A stretch of 12,180 nt of DNA from Ruminococcus sp. (GCA_017502425.1 JAFVVB010000068.1:1-12180), one strand, 5' to 3'. Shown: positions 1-7,650, numbered from the stretch's first letter. Translations and numbers: made by a program. Notes: a model not told the origin generated them from the letters alone.

Positions 1-216
1 ATCAGAAGAAAAGTTTGTATCAATATCTTTGAGTTCTAAATCGATGGTGTTTCCCGCAGGAGTAACAGGTTCTATTTTTTCCATTTTGAATTCTTCGAAT
101 TCAGGTGTCTGAATTCTGTTTTCTGCCGGCTTTACAGGTTCGATGCTCTTGAAGTCGTATTCTTCATCATCATCTTCAATTTCCATTTTGTTTTCAGCAG
201 GAGTAACAGGCTCGAT
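1..216 (-). repeat. Three ~24-residue IEPVxPAxN repeats in the lipoprotein
   Basis: Unit starts are residues 53, 77 and 100, spaced 24 and 23 residues. Each opens IEPV, then T/K, PA, E/G, N, followed by a charged stretch of 15-17 residues. The third unit runs to the window edge, so the array may continue. The Pro- and charge-rich character suggests an extended surface stalk; this is inference. Confidence 0.75.
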
Positions 217-372
217 TTTTTTAATACCTGAACTACTTGACGAGCTTGATGAGCTTGATGAGGTGTCTGTGCTTACTGAGTCAGCACCCTCGTCTTTTGA
301 ACATGCACCTAAAAATGATGCTACTAAAAGAAGACTTAAAATAACCGCGATTATTGATATGAATTTTTTCAT
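1..372 (-). CDS. Repeat-containing lipoprotein, 3' end cut by the window edge
   Basis: The reverse strand reads 124 open codons from an ATG at 372-370 to the edge, so the C-terminus is missing. Residues 1-24 form a lipoprotein signal peptide: a basic start (MKKF), a hydrophobic core and the lipobox LGAC with Cys24 as the expected lipidation site, which would anchor the protein outside the cytoplasmic membrane. Residues 38-48 are an uninterrupted Ser tract, probably a flexible linker. From residue 53 three imperfect repeats begin with IEPV (53, 77, 100), rich in Glu, Asp and Lys. The start is supported by an AAGGGGAGA-like ribosome binding site about 7 bases upstream and a minus-strand promoter at 410-438. 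No enzymatic domain is visible and I do not recognise the family. The opposite strand is also open at 143-397, but only as a shadow of the Ser and acidic codons. Confidence 0.85.
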   Translation of the reverse strand, partial: MKKFISIIAVILSLLLVASFLGACSKDEGADSVSTDTSSSSSSSSSSSGIKKIEPVTPAENKMEIEDDDEEYDFKSIEPVKPAENRIQTPEFEEFKMEKIEPVTPAGNTIDLELKDIDTNFSSD

Positions 373-409
373 GATTTTTCTCCCCTTAAAAACTTAATAC
401 ATTAATTTT

Positions 410-438
410 ATCATAACGGTGCTTTGCTAACAATCCAA
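410..438 (-). promoter_or_regulatory. Sigma-A-type promoter of the lipoprotein gene
   Basis: On the reverse strand TTGGAT (438-433) and TATGAT (415-410) are separated by exactly 17 bases. This lies about 40 bases before the lipoprotein start codon. The match is by eye to the housekeeping consensus. Confidence 0.6.
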
Positions 439-564
439 AATTAGATATGCGTTTTTGTGCATATGTGATATCTGTTTAGTTATTATTGTTAATAAGCTTA
501 TATTAAATTTGGTTATTGTTACTGAATAGCGATGAAAAAACGCGGTTTGTTATTTGTTTCTTGT

Positions 565-593
565 TTGCTTTTTAGTTTTGCACAATATATAAT
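565..593 (+). promoter_or_regulatory. Promoter of the first dockerin gene
   Basis: TTGCTT (565-570) and a perfect TATAAT (588-593) are 17 bases apart, giving a 5' untranslated region of about 110 bases before the ATG at 714. A weaker alternative is TTCACT (661-666) with TAATAT (683-688), 16-base spacing. The whole 373-713 interval is a divergent intergenic region. I see no gene in it, only this promoter, the opposite one, and the AAAGGAGG ribosome binding site near 699-706. Confidence 0.6.
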
Positions 594-713
594 TTATATA
601 AGATGATGTTTCGTTAAGGATTCATTAGATTTTTTGGCTTTAATAGTATTGTGATTATAGTTCACTTAGCTTTACATTAGGGTAATATATGAACATCAAA
701 AGGAGGCACTTTT

Positions 714-2627
714 ATGAAAAGAACACTCTCTATGGTTTTATGCATTCTGATTATGCTCAGCTCGCTTTCTATGACGTCTGCGGTGGTATCGGCTAAAGAA
801 AACAGTGTTGCTTAAACATCTGGTTTTGCAGTCCCCGTATCTACATACGAAGAGCTAAAAAATCTGCTCTACAATGCACCTAACGGCGAAGTTTTTGTTT
901 TACAAAACGATATAGTAGTTGAGGATAATAAAAACGATAACACGATTGTATTGAGCAGTTTTACAAGATGCACGCTTGATTTAAACGGCTATGTTTTGAG
1001 CCGCATGACACGAGGCATAGATAACTGTCTTATGAAAGTTGATTCAGGTGCTGAGTTTACTGTTATTGATTCATCAGATGATAAAAGCGGTAAAATGATT
1101 TTCAGTAGCGGCAACTACGCGGGTACAAGTTCAGTCATCTTAGTAAATGGTGACGTGGCTATTAATGGCGGTAGCTATGAGATAAAAACTCCGTACGAGG
1201 TCGGTGGCGGTGTTGTATTTTTATCAGAAACTGGCAACCTTGATATTTACGACGGTGTGTTTGATTCTCACACAGCTTTTGGTGGAGATACCATAGAATT
1301 GCGTCACAACGCACCTGCCTATGCTGTGCCTCATTGTAATATTTACGGTGGCACATTCTACGGAAAAATATCTAACTTCGAAGTTTCTTCATTTGATGAT
1401 TTCACAAAGTACGGATGCGTATATCCTAGTGTTTATGTTTATGATGGAGAGTTTTATATTGCAGAGCCTGACAATGAGTATGCAGGATTTGCATACTGTA
1501 ACAATGGTTGGGGTCAGGTCATAGTTGGTGGTGGTACCCGTTACTATAATTGTTTGAATAGTAGGGATAATCGCTATTTAGATGGTGTCAACACTACTAT
1601 AACTGCCATTGAATACGAAGGAAAAAAGGGTGCTTACTATGAAGTAAGTTCTCCTGTACTGATAGGTAGCGAAAAGCTATCATATGAAGGACGTCTCAAC
1701 TATAAATTTGTGAAAGAAGAATTGTCCATTTATGGTAAGAACAGCACTGTTTATCAGCAGAATCAGGAAGCGATAGATTCTATCATGAATTATGTCGATA
1801 CCATTGAGGTTTACGCTGAATCAGAACTTTCTCCGCTTTTATGGATTGAAAATACTGATGATGTAAGAACAGTATCGTGGTATATGAGTGATGAAGAACA
1901 CTATAATGGTGAAAAGACCGTGTGGTCGGCGCTTGCTGATTATAAAGGAAGGGTTTTACCGTTCAGGTTCGATTTCAGACCTTTTGAGGATACCACTTTA
2001 TATATCCGCGCTCGTATTACTATGAATGATGGCGAAGAGATTAATGACGTAATTGTTATCCACTACGAAGAGTTAAAGCTTAACCCTCCTGTTTCATCGG
2101 TAAATGTTAGAGGAATCGATAAACCTGTTGCGGGTGCTCATCCTGATTTTACATGTGATGAAACTGATGAGTACTATCAGAACGCAGTTTACTGGACAGA
2201 TGTAACTGAATCAAAAACAACTACTCTAAAAGCCACTGATGTTTTTATAGAAGGTCATACATACGAACTTGAGGTGTGGCTCAGAGCAAGCGACGGATAT
2301 AAATTCAAAACAGATTCAGATGACTGGATTGATATCACCGCCACGGTAAATGGCAAGAACGCAGAGGTTATTGGCGATGAAGTTGCCGTAATACTTACTG
2401 TGACATATACACTTGACAAAGAGGAAGAATTTATCTTAGGTGATGTAGACGGTGACTTTAAAGTATCTGTTATGGACGCTACACTTATTCAGATGTATAT
2501 GGCTCAGACACATAACCTTACTGACGACCAGCTAAAGCGTGCCAATACCGATAAAGATAGCATAGTTTCTATCATGGATGCTACTCAGATTCAGCGTTTC
2601 GTCGCACAGCTTATTCCTGAATTCTGA
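714..2627 (+). pseudogene. Secreted beta-helix/Ig-like protein with C-terminal dockerin, interrupted by an in-frame TAA
   Basis: An ATG at 714 with a strong AAAGGAGG site starts a clear signal peptide (MKRTLSMVLCILIMLSSLSM..., cleavage near VVSA/KE). At codon 34 (813-815) there is a TAA. The same frame then stays open to the TGA at 2625-2627, so the intact gene would encode about 637 residues. After the stop, the protein continues with a beta-helix-like region (a TYEELKNLL start, then many short G/N-rich strands such as INGGSYEI and IYGGTFYG), then Ig-like strands, including a domain with the pattern PVAGAHPDF and WLRASDGYKF. The end is a type I dockerin at about residues 574-637: first Ca loop DVDGDFKVSVMD, second loop NTDKDSIVSIMD, terminus LIPEF. 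An in-frame TTG at 951 has no ribosome binding site and would remove the signal peptide, so it is not a credible start. No catalytic residues are recognisable. A sequencing error or stop readthrough are the alternatives to a true nonsense mutation. Confidence 0.8.
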
Positions 2628-2706
2628 AATATAAATACTAAATAAATAAAAACTCCCTAAGGACTTCGTTTTTTTACACGCTCTACCTTAGGGAGTTTGT
2701 TGTTAT
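2613..2706 (+). repeat. Dockerin 3'-end/terminator cassette, copy 1
   Basis: This 94-base stretch covers the last codons (IPEF and stop), the AT-rich spacer and the terminator hairpin. It is identical to 5680-5772 except for one extra T in the hairpin loop (7 T versus 6 T). Similarity fades gradually after it (both copies keep AATCTGACC and AATCAAAGA), while the upstream dockerin codons differ at many positions. Confidence 0.9.
2650..2705 (+). terminator. Terminator hairpin after the first dockerin gene, likely bidirectional
   Basis: A 13-base-pair perfect stem joins AAACTCCCTAAGG (2650-2662) and CCTTAGGGAGTTT (2686-2698) with a 23-base loop. Downstream is TTTGTTGTT on the plus strand. On the minus strand the stem is followed by TTTTTATTTATTT, a better U tract, so it could also stop transcription from the right. 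Confidence 0.75.
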
Positions 2707-2742
2707 AGTAAACTAAAAATCTGACCCGCTTTAATCAAAGAT

Positions 2743-2772
2743 AAAGCACTGAAGTTTTGCTTCAGTGCTTTT
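2743..2772 (+). terminator. Second strong hairpin with T run
   Basis: AAAGCACTGAAG (2743-2754) pairs perfectly with CTTCAGTGCTTT (2760-2771) over 12 base pairs, with a TTTTG loop and a short T run ending in the stem. It is a classical intrinsic terminator shape placed 45 bases after the first one, so it is either a backup terminator or the remnant of another transcription unit's end. Confidence 0.7.
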
Positions 2773-2788
2773 GTAGTTTCATCGCTCA

Positions 2789-2827
2789 TTTCATCAATCA
2801 AAAAGTGTTGAATCATGATTGATGAAA
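2789..2827. repeat. 12-bp perfect inverted repeat
   Basis: TTTCATCAATCA (2789-2800) pairs with TGATTGATGAAA (2816-2827) around a 15-base loop. A loose T-rich stretch (ATATATTTTTGTTT) follows. It could be a weak terminator or a protein-binding inverted repeat; nothing decides between them. Confidence 0.55.
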
Positions 2828-2982
2828 ATATATTTTTGTTTAAAAAGTTTTTATCTCAAAATTAAACTTAATTTATTCTAGTATTATTTTGACTTTATTA
2901 AATAACTCAAAATAAGTATTAAAAAAGCTCTTACGAATTTCCTGTAAAAATTCTGGAAGTGGGACAACCTGTGGTCGTAAAA

Positions 2983-3020
2983 ACTCCCTGAGAGATGTTA
3001 AAAACACCTTCTCAGGGAGT
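2983..3020. terminator. Orphan hairpin of the ACTCCCT/AGGGAGT type
   Basis: ACTCCCTGAGA (2983-2993) pairs perfectly with TCTCAGGGAGT (3010-3020). The loop can fold further (TGTT 2996-2999 with AACA 3003-3006). The outer stem starts with the same seven base pairs as both dockerin terminators, but the inner stem and loop differ. On the minus strand it is followed by TTTTTA, on the plus strand by ACTTGTTTG, so minus-strand termination is favoured. No minus-strand gene exists to its right to use it. Confidence 0.6.
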
Positions 3021-3067
3021 ACTTGTTTGTATGTTAGCTTAGTTATTGCATTTAGTCAAGGGGTTTA

Positions 3068-3096
3068 TTGAAACCTAAATAATTATGTGTTACAAT
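3068..3096 (+). promoter_or_regulatory. Promoter of the HEPN-like gene
   Basis: TTGAAA (3068-3073) and TACAAT (3091-3096) are 17 bases apart, close to the housekeeping consensus. Transcription would start near 3103, leaving a short leader that contains the AGGAGA site at 3117-3122 just before ATG 3127. Confidence 0.65.
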
Positions 3097-3126
3097 TTTT
3101 AGGAATTAAGTAAATAGGAGAGTTTT

Positions 3127-3903
3127 ATGAACCAAGAATATGAAAAAATAATAAAGAACATAGGAATTAGTCTTTCTGCATTAGGAGAAAAAATGGTGCA
3201 TATAGCAGAAGAGTATTCTCGATATTTTGAAGAAAATGTCGTACCAGCGTTACGAAGTCTATATGAAGATATTCCTAATTTGTCTGCAGAAGAGAAAGAG
3301 GAACTAAATAAATTTGCAGAAAACTTGCTAAACAATGGATGGTGCATGTCTCTCTTTTTACCAATTGTTGTGTATAAGGAAGATTTGAGTACTTTAGAGA
3401 AAGCAGATGCTTATGTTTTGAAATATTGTACAAATGAGAATATAGAAAAGATATATGACACTCTTTTAGAGAACGATATTGACGAAGAGAAAGTTTCTAA
3501 CATAAAAACTTGTATTAACAACAAAGCGTATATGGCTTGTTCAGCACTCTTAATATCAATGATAGAGCACTGTGTTGTTTGTGACTGTAAAATTACAGAT
3601 AATGCACTGTTAAAAGAGAAAGCAATTGAAAAGTTGAAAAATGTATATAATGAGGTGTCGTCAAACAAAATATCCATATATTTATATTTACATAATTATA
3701 GCTTGTACCTTAGTATAAAGGAAGTTTTTAAAGACATAAAGAATCTTGCGATTGTGGATGATTCAAAATTTGTGGTTCCTAGTAGGCATTGTTTGTTACA
3801 TGGTTATAGTAAAAGAAAATATACAAAAAAAGATTGTTTGTTTTTGCTCCTCCTGTTATATGGTTTTGTCAAACAGAAACAAATATTGATTGATAGAATG
3901 TGA
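3127..3903 (+). CDS. Helical protein with C-terminal HEPN-like R-x4-H motif
   Basis: This 258-residue protein is predicted cytosolic, with no signal peptide or membrane segment apart from a leucine-rich helix near the C-terminus. It is mostly helical and charged. Near the end it carries RHCLLHG (R220, H225), which fits the R-(N/D/H)-x(3)-H signature of HEPN domains, followed by a Leu-rich helix as in many such domains. HEPN proteins of this kind are often RNA-cutting toxins or abortive-infection effectors. That role is inferred from one motif and is not shown here. The start is fixed by a ribosome binding site and its own promoter; no partner gene (nucleotidyltransferase, antitoxin) lies next to it. 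It is visibly more AT-rich than cstA (one 60-base line counted at 32% GC versus 50% in cstA), consistent with acquisition by transfer. Confidence 0.75.
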   Translation: MNQEYEKIIKNIGISLSALGEKMVHIAEEYSRYFEENVVPALRSLYEDIPNLSAEEKEELNKFAENLLNNGWCMSLFLPIVVYKEDLSTLEKADAYVLKYCTNENIEKIYDTLLENDIDEEKVSNIKTCINNKAYMACSALLISMIEHCVVCDCKITDNALLKEKAIEKLKNVYNEVSSNKISIYLYLHNYSLYLSIKEVFKDIKNLAIVDDSKFVVPSRHCLLHGYSKRKYTKKDCLFLLLLLYGFVKQKQILIDRM

Positions 3904-3984
3904 ATTTAACTTATAGCAGATATAATCAAATGTAAAAAATTAATATAATGTTCATTGTGAAGTTGATATATTATTAATTCGAGG

Positions 3985-4013
3985 TTGATATTCTCTATAT
4001 TTGGGTATAGAAT
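3985..4013 (+). promoter_or_regulatory. Promoter of the LRR-dockerin gene
   Basis: TTGATA (3985-3990) and TAGAAT (4008-4013) have 17-base spacing. The ribosome binding site AGGAGGAG (4041-4048) follows. No terminator hairpin is seen between 3904 and this promoter, so readthrough from the upstream gene is possible. Confidence 0.5.
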
Positions 4014-4053
4014 GGAAGTGTAAATATGGCATTTATTTTTAGGAGGAGTTATT

Positions 4054-5694
4054 GTGAAAAAGCTTTTGTCATTACTACTTGCATTTGTTATGGTAGCAAG
4101 TGTGTTCTTTGCTGTACCATTTACAGCGAGTGCGAAGGAAATAGAAACTGCAAAAACATATTATACAAGTGGTGATTATACTTATACAATATTAACGGAT
4201 GGTACTGCTAATATCACAGGTTATTCAGGTTATGCTTCTAAGATTACTATTCCATCTACTCTTGATGGTTATGCAGTGACGAGTATAGGCGATAGGGCTT
4301 TTAGTGAATATTATGATTTATCATCAATTACAATACCAGGCAGTGTTACAAGTATTGGAGTTAGTGCGTTTGAGTATTGTGAAAGCCTTACTTCAGTTAC
4401 AATTTTAGAGGGTGTTTCAAGTATTGGTGCTTCCGCATTTGCTCGTTGTACAAGTCTAAAATCAATAATAATACCAAGCAGTATCATAAGTATAGACGAT
4501 AGAGCGTTTTCTATGTGTAGAAGTTTGATATCTATGAAAGTTGATAGTAACAATCAATATTATGATAGCAGGGATAATTGTAACGCAATTATAGAGACCA
4601 AAACCAATACTTTGATTATGGGTTGTAAAAATACTGTGGTTCCAATTAGTGTGACTACTATAGGTGATTATGCATTTTATTGGTGTTCAAGTCTAACCAC
4701 TATTACAATACCTAATGGCGTTACGTGTATAGGCGATTATGCGTTTTCTTTGTGTACAAGTCTAAAATCATTCATAATGCCAAGTAGTGTTACAAATATT
4801 GGTTCTTATATATTTGAGGGTTGTTATAATCTAACATCGGTTGCAATTCCAGAAAGCGTGACTAATATAAGTGATTATGCATTTGCCCGATGTACAGGAC
4901 TAACATCTATTTCAATTCCTAAAAATGTAACTAGTTTAGGTGAATTTTCATTTTATGGTTGTAATAAACTTGAATCAATCACAGTCCCAGAAGGTGTGAT
5001 AAGGATAGGTGATTATGCGTTTTTTTGTTGTGAAAGCCTAACATCAATCATAATCCCTAGTAGTGTAACAAGTATAGGTGATAGTACTTTTAGTGAATGT
5101 ACAAGTCTTATTTCAATAACAATTCCAGAAACAGTGACAAGTATAGGTGCTTTTGCATTTAATTATTGTACGAGCCTTATTTCAATCAAAATACCCGAAG
5201 GTGTGACTAGTATAGGCAGCGGTGCGTTTTCAAGTTGTTATAACCTAACATCAATTACAATTCCAAGTAGTGTAACAAGTATAGAGGAATATATGTTTGC
5301 TGAATCCTCGAGCCTTACATCAATTACAATACCAGAGGACGTTACAAGTATTGGTGATTATGCGTTTGATTATTGTAGTTGTTTGACTGACATATACTAT
5401 GGTGGTACACAAAGCCAGTGGAGTGATATGTATATAGGAGATTGCAACGAAGTTTTGTTATCTGCTACTATTCATTATAATTCGAACAAACCTTGCGGTA
5501 TTCTTGGCGATGTTGATGGCGATGGCAAAGTAACAGTATTAGATGGTACGTATATTCAACTTTATTTGGTAGAAAAATTAGAACTTTCTCAGGAATCATT
5601 GGCAGTTTCAGATACTAACAGCGATGGGGTTATTAGTATTATGGATGCCACATTGATTCAAATGCTTTTAGCAGAACTGATTCCTGAATTCTGA
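4054..5694 (+). CDS. Secreted BspA-type leucine-rich-repeat protein with C-terminal dockerin
   Basis: The start is a GTG, 5 bases after AGGAGGAG, and yields a textbook signal peptide (MKKLLSLLLAFVMVASVFFA..., cleavage near TASA/KE). Residues 75 to about 450 contain 15 LRR_5 units of 23 residues with the core VTSIGxxAFxxCxxLxSIxIP. The fourth unit is followed by an island of about 30 residues with NQYYDSRDN, as is common in this family. A YYGGTQSQWSDM cap ends the array. The dockerin occupies about 483-546, with calcium loops DVDGDGKVTVLD and DTNSDGVISIMD and the ending AELIPEF. Dockerins bind cohesins, so the protein would join a cell-surface or cellulosome-like complex. LRR_5 proteins are linked to adhesion or protein binding; the ligand here is unknown. 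No catalytic domain is present. Its dockerin and 3' end are closely related to the broken gene at 714-2627. Confidence 0.9.
   Translation: MKKLLSLLLAFVMVASVFFAVPFTASAKEIETAKTYYTSGDYTYTILTDGTANITGYSGYASKITIPSTLDGYAVTSIGDRAFSEYYDLSSITIPGSVTSIGVSAFEYCESLTSVTILEGVSSIGASAFARCTSLKSIIIPSSIISIDDRAFSMCRSLISMKVDSNNQYYDSRDNCNAIIETKTNTLIMGCKNTVVPISVTTIGDYAFYWCSSLTTITIPNGVTCIGDYAFSLCTSLKSFIMPSSVTNIGSYIFEGCYNLTSVAIPESVTNISDYAFARCTGLTSISIPKNVTSLGEFSFYGCNKLESITVPEGVIRIGDYAFFCCESLTSIIIPSSVTSIGDSTFSECTSLISITIPETVTSIGAFAFNYCTSLISIKIPEGVTSIGSGAFSSCYNLTSITIPSSVTSIEEYMFAESSSLTSITIPEDVTSIGDYAFDYCSCLTDIYYGGTQSQWSDMYIGDCNEVLLSATIHYNSNKPCGILGDVDGDGKVTVLDGTYIQLYLVEKLELSQESLAVSDTNSDGVISIMDATLIQMLLAELIPEF
4276..5403 (+). 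repeat. 15-unit LRR array, 69-base period
   Basis: Units start with VTSIG-like residues, with a 23-codon spacing apart from the island after unit 4. Third-position differences are frequent, so the array is old or diversified, though phrases such as ACAAGTATAGG recur many times. Such arrays can gain or lose units by recombination and can cause assembly collapse. Confidence 0.85.
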
Positions 5695-5772
5695 AATATA
5701 AATACTAAATAAATAAAAACTCCCTAAGGACTTCGTTTTTTACACGCTCTACCTTAGGGAGTTTGTTGTTAT
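5680..5772 (+). repeat. Dockerin 3'-end/terminator cassette, copy 2
   Basis: The near-identical partner of 2613-2706, differing by one T in the loop. See that entry for extent and divergence. Confidence 0.9.
5717..5771 (+). terminator. Terminator hairpin after the LRR-dockerin gene
   Basis: The stem AAACTCCCTAAGG (5717-5729) with CCTTAGGGAGTTT (5752-5764) is the same 13-base-pair hairpin as after the first dockerin gene, with a 22-base loop and TTTGTTGTTA downstream. Confidence 0.75.
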
Positions 5773-5821
5773 TTTAAAATCAAAATCTGACCTACAGTAA
5801 TCAAAGAATACAACAAAATAC

Positions 5822-5850
5822 TTGCGTGAGAAAAAGCATAGTAATATAAT
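5822..5850 (+). promoter_or_regulatory. Promoter of cstA
   Basis: TTGCGT (5822-5827) and a perfect TATAAT (5845-5850) with 17-base spacing. The start would lie near 5857, leaving a leader of about 60 bases with AAGGAGGA at 5905-5912. Confidence 0.65.
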
Positions 5851-5874
5851 AAAATTATCGATAAACTGCGGTTT

Positions 5875-5885
5875 CGATTAAATCG
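5875..5885. promoter_or_regulatory. Small palindrome in the cstA leader, possible operator
   Basis: CGATT-A-AATCG is a perfect 5-base inverted repeat, about 18 bases downstream of the predicted transcription start. Placement suits a repressor site, but it is short and could be chance. Confidence 0.25.
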
Positions 5886-5916
5886 GTTTTGATACTCTAA
5901 GTTTAAGGAGGATTAT

Positions 5917-7644
5917 ATGAACGGTATAACTATTATGCTTATATCCCTTGCCGTGTTGTTCTTAGCTTATGTGCTTTATGGCAGATGGATTGCGAAGAAG
6001 TGGGGAATAGACCCAAGTAGAAAAACTCCTGCTTACGAGCAGAGAGATGGTGTTGACTACGAACCTGCTCCAAGGAGCGTTGTTTTCGGTCATCAGTTTG
6101 CATCTATTGCGGGTGCAGGTCCTATCAATGGCCCTATTCAGGCTGCTATTTTTGGTTGGGTGCCTGTGCTATTGTGGGTGCTTATCGGTGGTGTGTTCTT
6201 CGGTGCTGTACAGGACTTCGTTTCTATGTACGCTTCTGTCAGAAACAAGGGCAGAAGTATCGGATACATAATCGAAAAGTACATCGGTAAAACAGGAAAG
6301 AAAATGTTCCTGCTGTTTGTATGGCTGTTCTGTATTCTTGTTGTAGCAGCGTTTGCAGATATTGTTGCAGGCACATTTATGGGATACACAGTAACTGACG
6401 GAGTAAAAAGTGCGAATATTGTAGCAAACGGTGCTGTTGCAACTACTTCTATTATGTTCATCGTATTCGCTGTCTTGCTGGGACTTTTGCTTAGATACAC
6501 AAAACTCCCAACTATAGTGAACACAGTTATCGCTATCGCATTGCTTGTTTTAGCTATTGTAATCGGTTTGCAGTTTCCTGTGTTTCTTCCGCTCAACGCT
6601 TGGCACGGCTTTGTTTTTGTCTATATCTTTATTGCTTCTGTTGTGCCTGTATGGCTTCTTTTACAGCCTAGAGATTACCTCAACAGCTACTTGCTTGTAG
6701 CTATGATTGTAGCGGCTGTTGTTGGTGTTTTTGTGGCAAATCCGCAGATTAACTTGCCTGCTTTCACTAGCTTTAATGTTGACGGAAATTATCTTTTCCC
6801 AATACTTTTCGTAACTATCGCTTGCGGTGCGGTTTCGGGATTCCATTCACTCGTATCATCAGGCACAGCATCAAAGCAGATTAAAAACGAAAAAGATATG
6901 TTGCCTGTATCTTTCGGCTCAATGCTTTTGGAAAGTATGCTCGCTGTCGTTGCACTTATTGCAGTTGCATCATTTACAACCGGTGAAGCATCAGCACAGG
7001 GACTTGAAACACCTGCTCAGATTTTCGCAGGTGCTGTGGCAGGATTCCTCACAAAGTTGGGACTTCCAAACGACGTAGTATTTACACTTATCACACTTTC
7101 TATTTCAGCCTTTGCACTTACATCACTTGACTCTGTTGCAAGAGTCGGAAGACTTTCATTCCAGGAGCTTTTCCTTGATGATTCTATAAGTGATGAGAAT
7201 ATGGGTGTAGTGAGAAAGGTGCTGACAAATAAATACTTCGCAACAGTTATCACACTTGCTCTTTCATTCGGTCTGACACTTGTTGGCTACAAGAATATAT
7301 GGGCATTGTTCGGTGCGTCAAACCAGCTTTTGTCTGTGTTTGCTTTCCTCGCTTGTGCAGTGTTCCTCAAGAGAAAGAAGAAGGTTCGCTGGTTCTTATA
7401 CGTTCCAATGGGCGTGATGATGGCAGTAACCTTCACTGCACTTTCTATGACAATATTCTCAAAAGCAAAAGCTTTGTTTACAGGTGCAAGTGCTGACATC
7501 TTCGGTGATGTTTTACAGCTCACTTTTGCAACTCTTATCATAATTCTTGGTGTCTGCGTTGTTATTGACGGCATCAAGAAACTCACTTCAAAAGTTGATG
7601 AATCAGACGAAACAGAAGAGCTAACCGAGAAAGTAAATTCATAA
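5917..7644 (+). CDS. cstA: CstA-family membrane transporter (carbon starvation protein)
   Basis: This 575-residue protein is almost entirely hydrophobic, with roughly fifteen membrane-spanning stretches. It has the family's N-terminal signature: RSVVFGHQFASIAGAGP (GHQF at 58-61), GPINGP at 68-73 and GVFFGAVQDF soon after. CstA proteins import peptides, and in enterobacteria pyruvate, under carbon limitation; the substrate here is not determined by sequence. It is shorter than the enterobacterial form (about 700 residues), lacking its long C-terminal part, and ends in a charged cytosolic tail. The ATG is set by AAGGAGGA. It is transcribed alone, between its own promoter and the terminator at 7651, and no two-component regulator or partner gene is adjacent. 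Confidence 0.93.
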   Translation: MNGITIMLISLAVLFLAYVLYGRWIAKKWGIDPSRKTPAYEQRDGVDYEPAPRSVVFGHQFASIAGAGPINGPIQAAIFGWVPVLLWVLIGGVFFGAVQDFVSMYASVRNKGRSIGYIIEKYIGKTGKKMFLLFVWLFCILVVAAFADIVAGTFMGYTVTDGVKSANIVANGAVATTSIMFIVFAVLLGLLLRYTKLPTIVNTVIAIALLVLAIVIGLQFPVFLPLNAWHGFVFVYIFIASVVPVWLLLQPRDYLNSYLLVAMIVAAVVGVFVANPQINLPAFTSFNVDGNYLFPILFVTIACGAVSGFHSLVSSGTASKQIKNEKDMLPVSFGSMLLESMLAVVALIAVASFTTGEASAQGLETPAQIFAGAVAGFLTKLGLPNDVVFTLITLSISAFALTSLDSVARVGRLSFQELFLDDSISDENMGVVRKVLTNKYFATVITLALSFGLTLVGYKNIWALFGASNQLLSVFAFLACAVFLKRKKKVRWFLYVPMGVMMAVTFTALSMTIFSKAKALFTGASADIFGDVLQLTFATLIIILGVCVVIDGIKKLTSKVDESDETEELTEKVNS

Positions 7645-7650
7645 TATATG

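Larger units (their letters stand above)
2699..3067. other. Gene-free region rich in hairpins
   Basis: I find no credible coding sequence on either strand. The region holds the hairpins at 2743-2772, 2789-2827 and 2983-3020, and very AT-rich sequence between them (2828-2930). A 19-codon ORF starting at ATG 2822 is low complexity with no ribosome binding site. The amount of structure is high for a simple spacer and would fit terminator debris, a small RNA or a decayed mobile insertion. Confidence 0.5.

Noticed and set aside
143..397. Plus-strand Ser/Leu/Asp-rich open frame
   Set aside because: It is the mirror of the lipoprotein's Ser tract and acidic codons; the minus strand has the signal peptide, lipobox, ribosome binding site and promoter.
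813..815. Alternative genetic code reading TAA as sense
   Set aside because: TAA ends several other intact genes in this window (for example cstA at 7644 and the ATPase at 10607).
951..953. TTG as start of the first dockerin protein
   Set aside because: No ribosome binding site, no signal peptide, and it falls inside the beta-helix. The same frame runs upstream to ATG 714, broken only by the TAA at 813.
2822..2881. Small AT-rich 19-codon ORF
   Set aside because: No ribosome binding site, low-complexity composition, overlaps the arm of an inverted repeat.
4276..5403. Regular 69-base repeats as a CRISPR-like array
   Set aside because: They are in-frame LRR_5 codons with diverged copies and no unique spacers.
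6138..6596. Long minus-strand open frame inside cstA
   Set aside because: It is antisense to conserved transporter codons, without promoter or ribosome binding site.
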